From: Desulfosporosinus sp.
GTDB lineage: Bacteria; Bacillota; Desulfitobacteriia; Desulfitobacteriales; Desulfitobacteriaceae
Assembly (NCBI GenBank): GCA_003132105.1
Contig: PKWS01000090.1
Span: forward strand, 14,406 to 21,844
Length of the DNA: 7,439 nt
Reading direction: 5' to 3'
Under the pieces are notes generated by a model. It was given only the letters and a program-made list of their open reading frames with translations, did no database searches and was not told the origin of the DNA. A program made the translations under genes and the position numbers. Positions 5,736-7,439 of the stretch are shown here, one piece after another. Within the stretch, counting starts at the first letter, position 1; the number at the start of each line of letters is the position of its first letter.

Positions 5736-7248
5736 ATGTCAGTCGTGAACCAAAAAGTTACCTCCCGCCTTCAACAGATTTTTGGCGACAGAATGAAGGT
5801 AGACCTAATTGAACGGAAACTGTATTCCTACGACGTTGGAGCCCTGCCTGCCCTGATTAAGCCCTTTGTACCTGCTGGGGTAGCAGGTGCGGTAGTTAGA
5901 CCCATGGAAGAAGCTGAAATCGTTGAGTTGGTTGGGCTAGCTAAGCAGGAAAAACTGCAGCTTGTACCAAGAGGTTCTTCCACTTCCGGTTACGGCGGGG
6001 TTTTGCCGGCTAAGGGAGCTGTTGTGGTGGACTTGAGCGGCATGGACAAGGTTATTGCTGTGGATTCCACTAAAAAAATAGTCCGCGTACAGCCGGGTGT
6101 TATATGGGAGCAACTGCAAAAACAAATCAACAAACAAGGATTGGATTTACGTCTCTATCCAACCTCCTTGCCAGCCTCAACTGTTGGTGGTTGGTTGGCT
6201 CAAGGCGGTTCAGGATTCGGCTCTTATGAATTCGGTGAGTTTAAAGAAAATGTTTTGGCTGCCAGAGTGGTTATGCCTTCCGGAGAATCACGGAATTTTA
6301 GCGGACAGGAATTGGCCGATTATAGACTATCCTTTCAAAATTAAGCATTATACTGAGGTGGCTGCAGAAGCTTTAGCCAAAGGCGATCTCAAGTTTGACC
6401 ATGAGGTAAAGGCCAAAGTTGCCTTCCATGACTCCTGTCATGCCGGCCGTGCTCAGGGTATCTACGAACCGCCTCGCGAACTGCTTGCCGCAATCCCCGG
6501 TGTCGAACTGGTGGAAATGGAGCATAACCGCGAAAACGCCCTGTGCTGTGGTTCTGTTTTAACATTGATCGGTGAAACGCCTGTTGCTGCCAAGCTTGGC
6601 GGAGTGCGGATTCAGGAAGCCATTGATGTAGACGCTGATGCCTTATTGGCTCTTTGCCCTTGCTGTCAGGTTCAGTTGAGAACAGCGGACAAAGCCAATA
6701 ATATGGATATCCCAATAACTGACCTGGCGCATTTTATTGCTAAAGGTTTAGGCTTTGAAACTGCAGATTCATCTGAATACTCGCTCGAAATGTGGAGTTA
6801 CTTCGAGAAATTCATTCTTCTTATGTATCCTGAAAACATGGCTAAAGTTATGGGAGCTTTGTTTCCACAGATGTTTGCCAATATGCCTGCTGGTATGGTG
6901 CCCATGATGAACGCGATGAAATATATCCCTGGAGGCATGGCCTTGATGGGTAAAATGATGCCTATCATGATGCCGATGTTAGTGCCCGGGATTATGCCCA
7001 AGGTAATGCTTGATATGCTCGCTGAGGTTTCGCGTCGCGTAGGTCCACTGCCTAAGGATATGGAGGAACTGATGCCTGACCTGCTGCCCAAGACCATGGA
7101 TTCCTTAATGCCTAACTTGCTACCCCTTATCGTACCTTATATAACTCCTATGATGATTGAGTATATCAAAACCGGGCGGATACCTTCTTCTGTGTATGAA
7201 TCTGCTCCAAGCGCTGCAAATAATAACAAAAAATCAGCAGCTCAATAG
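5736..7248 (+). pseudogene. GlcD-HdrD type FAD/iron-sulfur fusion gene, internally deleted and frameshifted
   Basis: The start is best placed at ATG 5736, 8 bases after AAGGAG (5722-5727), rather than the in-frame ATG 5712, which has a poorer site. The first ~195 codons encode a GlcD-type FAD-binding (PCMH) domain, with RGSSTSGYGG and later PASTVGGWLAQGGSGFG. This frame stops at 6342-6344. From about 6325 the +1 frame continues as DYPFKIKHYTEV and then a full last CCG domain (CX35CCX35CX2C, codons at 6436, 6544/6547, 6655 and 6664), followed by a Met/Pro-rich tail to TAG 7246-7248. Missing between the halves are the flavin-oxidase C-terminal domain, the expected [4Fe-4S] ferredoxin domain and the first CCG domain. 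These may total about 500 residues. An intact protein would oxidise a 2-hydroxyacid-like substrate at FAD and pass electrons to CCG clusters. The substrate is unknown. A deletion is likelier than a single-base error. Confidence 0.82.
6781..7185 (+). other. Met/Pro-rich C-terminal tail module of the fusion remnant
   Basis: After the CCG domain, about 135 residues contain roughly 26 Met and many Pro. Dense runs include GKMMPIMMPMLVPGIMP. The later part repeats in a four-residue rhythm with Pro at the second position (MPDL, LPKT, then MPNL, LPLI, VPYI, TPMM). There is no Cys. No standard transmembrane helix is obvious because Pro and charged residues interrupt it. The composition and style match the small Met-rich protein encoded at 591-824. 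Confidence 0.65.
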
Positions 7249-7322
7249 CATTCTGACAATACTAGGAACGGTATAGTCAAATCAGAATTATATTCTTCAA
7301 ATTTAGTTGGGTTCCCAACGAT

Positions 7323-7360
7323 GGGTCAGGGGATGTAAAAACTTCCTGGCTCTATTTTTA
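7323..7360 (+). terminator. Probable intrinsic terminator after the fusion remnant
   Basis: GGGTCAGG (7323-7330) pairs with CCTGGCTC (7345-7352), eight pairs including two G-U, around a 14-base loop. The T-rich tail TATTTTTA (7353-7360) follows. It lies about 75 bases after the gene's stop. A short separate palindrome, GTTGGG-TT-CCCAAC (7306-7319), lies just upstream. Confidence 0.6.
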
Positions 7361-7430
7361 TCCGATGGCTAACCGCCACTAAGCGCCCACTTCATAAGTG
7401 GTCGATAAGTGGCGGTTAGCCCCTGGATAA
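7358..7430. repeat. Large nested palindrome (REP- or MITE-like candidate)
   Basis: A perfect 14-bp inverted repeat, GGCTAACCGCCACT (7367-7380) with AGTGGCGGTTAGCC (7408-7421), is extended outside a 3x3 mismatch by TTATCC (7358-7363) with GGATAA (7425-7430). Inside its 27-base loop is a second hairpin, CCACTT-CAT-AAGTGG (7387-7401). No T-run follows on either strand, so it is not a typical terminator. It may be a dispersed palindromic repeat, a transposon end or a structured RNA. Confidence 0.7.
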
Positions 7431-7439
7431 GTTCAACTA

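Noticed and set aside
6097..6320. An upstream start for the C-terminal half of the fusion gene, giving one protein from 6097 to 7248
   Set aside because: The first ~75 residues of that frame are the out-of-frame reading of the FAD domain (Gln/Asn/Lys-rich, no family motifs). Family-like sequence begins only near 6325, so this start is not real.
6318..6344. Programmed ribosomal frameshift joining the two halves
   Set aside because: There is no slippery heptamer or following structure, and whole domains would still be missing after a shift. Deletion explains it better.
7250..7288. ATTCTGA/TCAGAAT inverted repeat after the fusion remnant
   Set aside because: The arms are 7 bases with a 25-base loop in AT-rich sequence, with no T-run. 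It is too weak to call a terminator or operator.

Overview
The window looks like a piece of chromosome from an anaerobic low-to-moderate GC Firmicute. A Desulfosporosinus/Desulfitobacterium-like member of the Clostridia (Peptococcaceae) is my best guess. The reasons are strong AGGAGG-type ribosome binding sites, free use of GTG and TTG starts, a balanced to slightly AT-rich base composition, and a dense set of heterodisulfide-reductase-like (Hdr) iron-sulfur/flavin proteins typical of anaerobic respirers. The genus is an inference, not something the sequence proves. All supported genes are on the + strand.

Layout. Bases 1-116 may hold the last 37 codons of an upstream gene (weak). A promoter candidate (155-183) and an unusual nine-G tract precede a small zinc-ribbon-like protein (222-476). 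A tightly packed operon follows: a 77-residue methionine-rich protein (591-824), HdrC (856-1563), HdrB (1556-2485), a short HdrA-type flavoprotein (2504-3517), a 129-residue HdrC-like ferredoxin (3549-3938), a second HdrC (3935-4519) and a second HdrB (4516-5382). Several junctions overlap by 4-8 bases, so translation is probably coupled. A clear intrinsic terminator closes the operon at 5419-5454.

Bases 5455-5735 hold a promoter with a perfect TATAAT, a small dyad near the predicted transcription start, a hairpin that displays a ribosome binding site in its loop, and a possible 35-codon ORF. Next comes a broken gene (5736-7248). Its N-terminal half is a GlcD-type FAD-binding domain and its C-terminal half is the last cysteine-rich CCG domain of an HdrD/GlcF-type protein. 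The two halves are out of frame and the expected middle is missing, so this is the remnant of a GlcD-HdrD fusion that lost an internal segment. It still carries a long Met/Pro-rich tail. A probable terminator follows, and the window ends in a large nested palindrome (7358-7430).

Function. The gene order C-B-A-(small protein)-C-B matches, as I remember it, the sHdr (sulfur-oxidation Hdr-like) clusters, but no lipoate-binding-protein or lipoate-assembly gene is visible here. A cytoplasmic electron-transfer complex is the safe reading: HdrA carries FAD and one [4Fe-4S] cluster, the HdrC-type subunits relay electrons, and the two HdrB subunits each carry two complete CCG cluster-binding motifs. 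The substrate is unknown. The most unusual feature is a Met-rich module that appears both as a free small protein at the head of the Hdr operon and as the C-terminal tail of the flavin/iron-sulfur fusion next door. This suggests a shared, undescribed accessory role.
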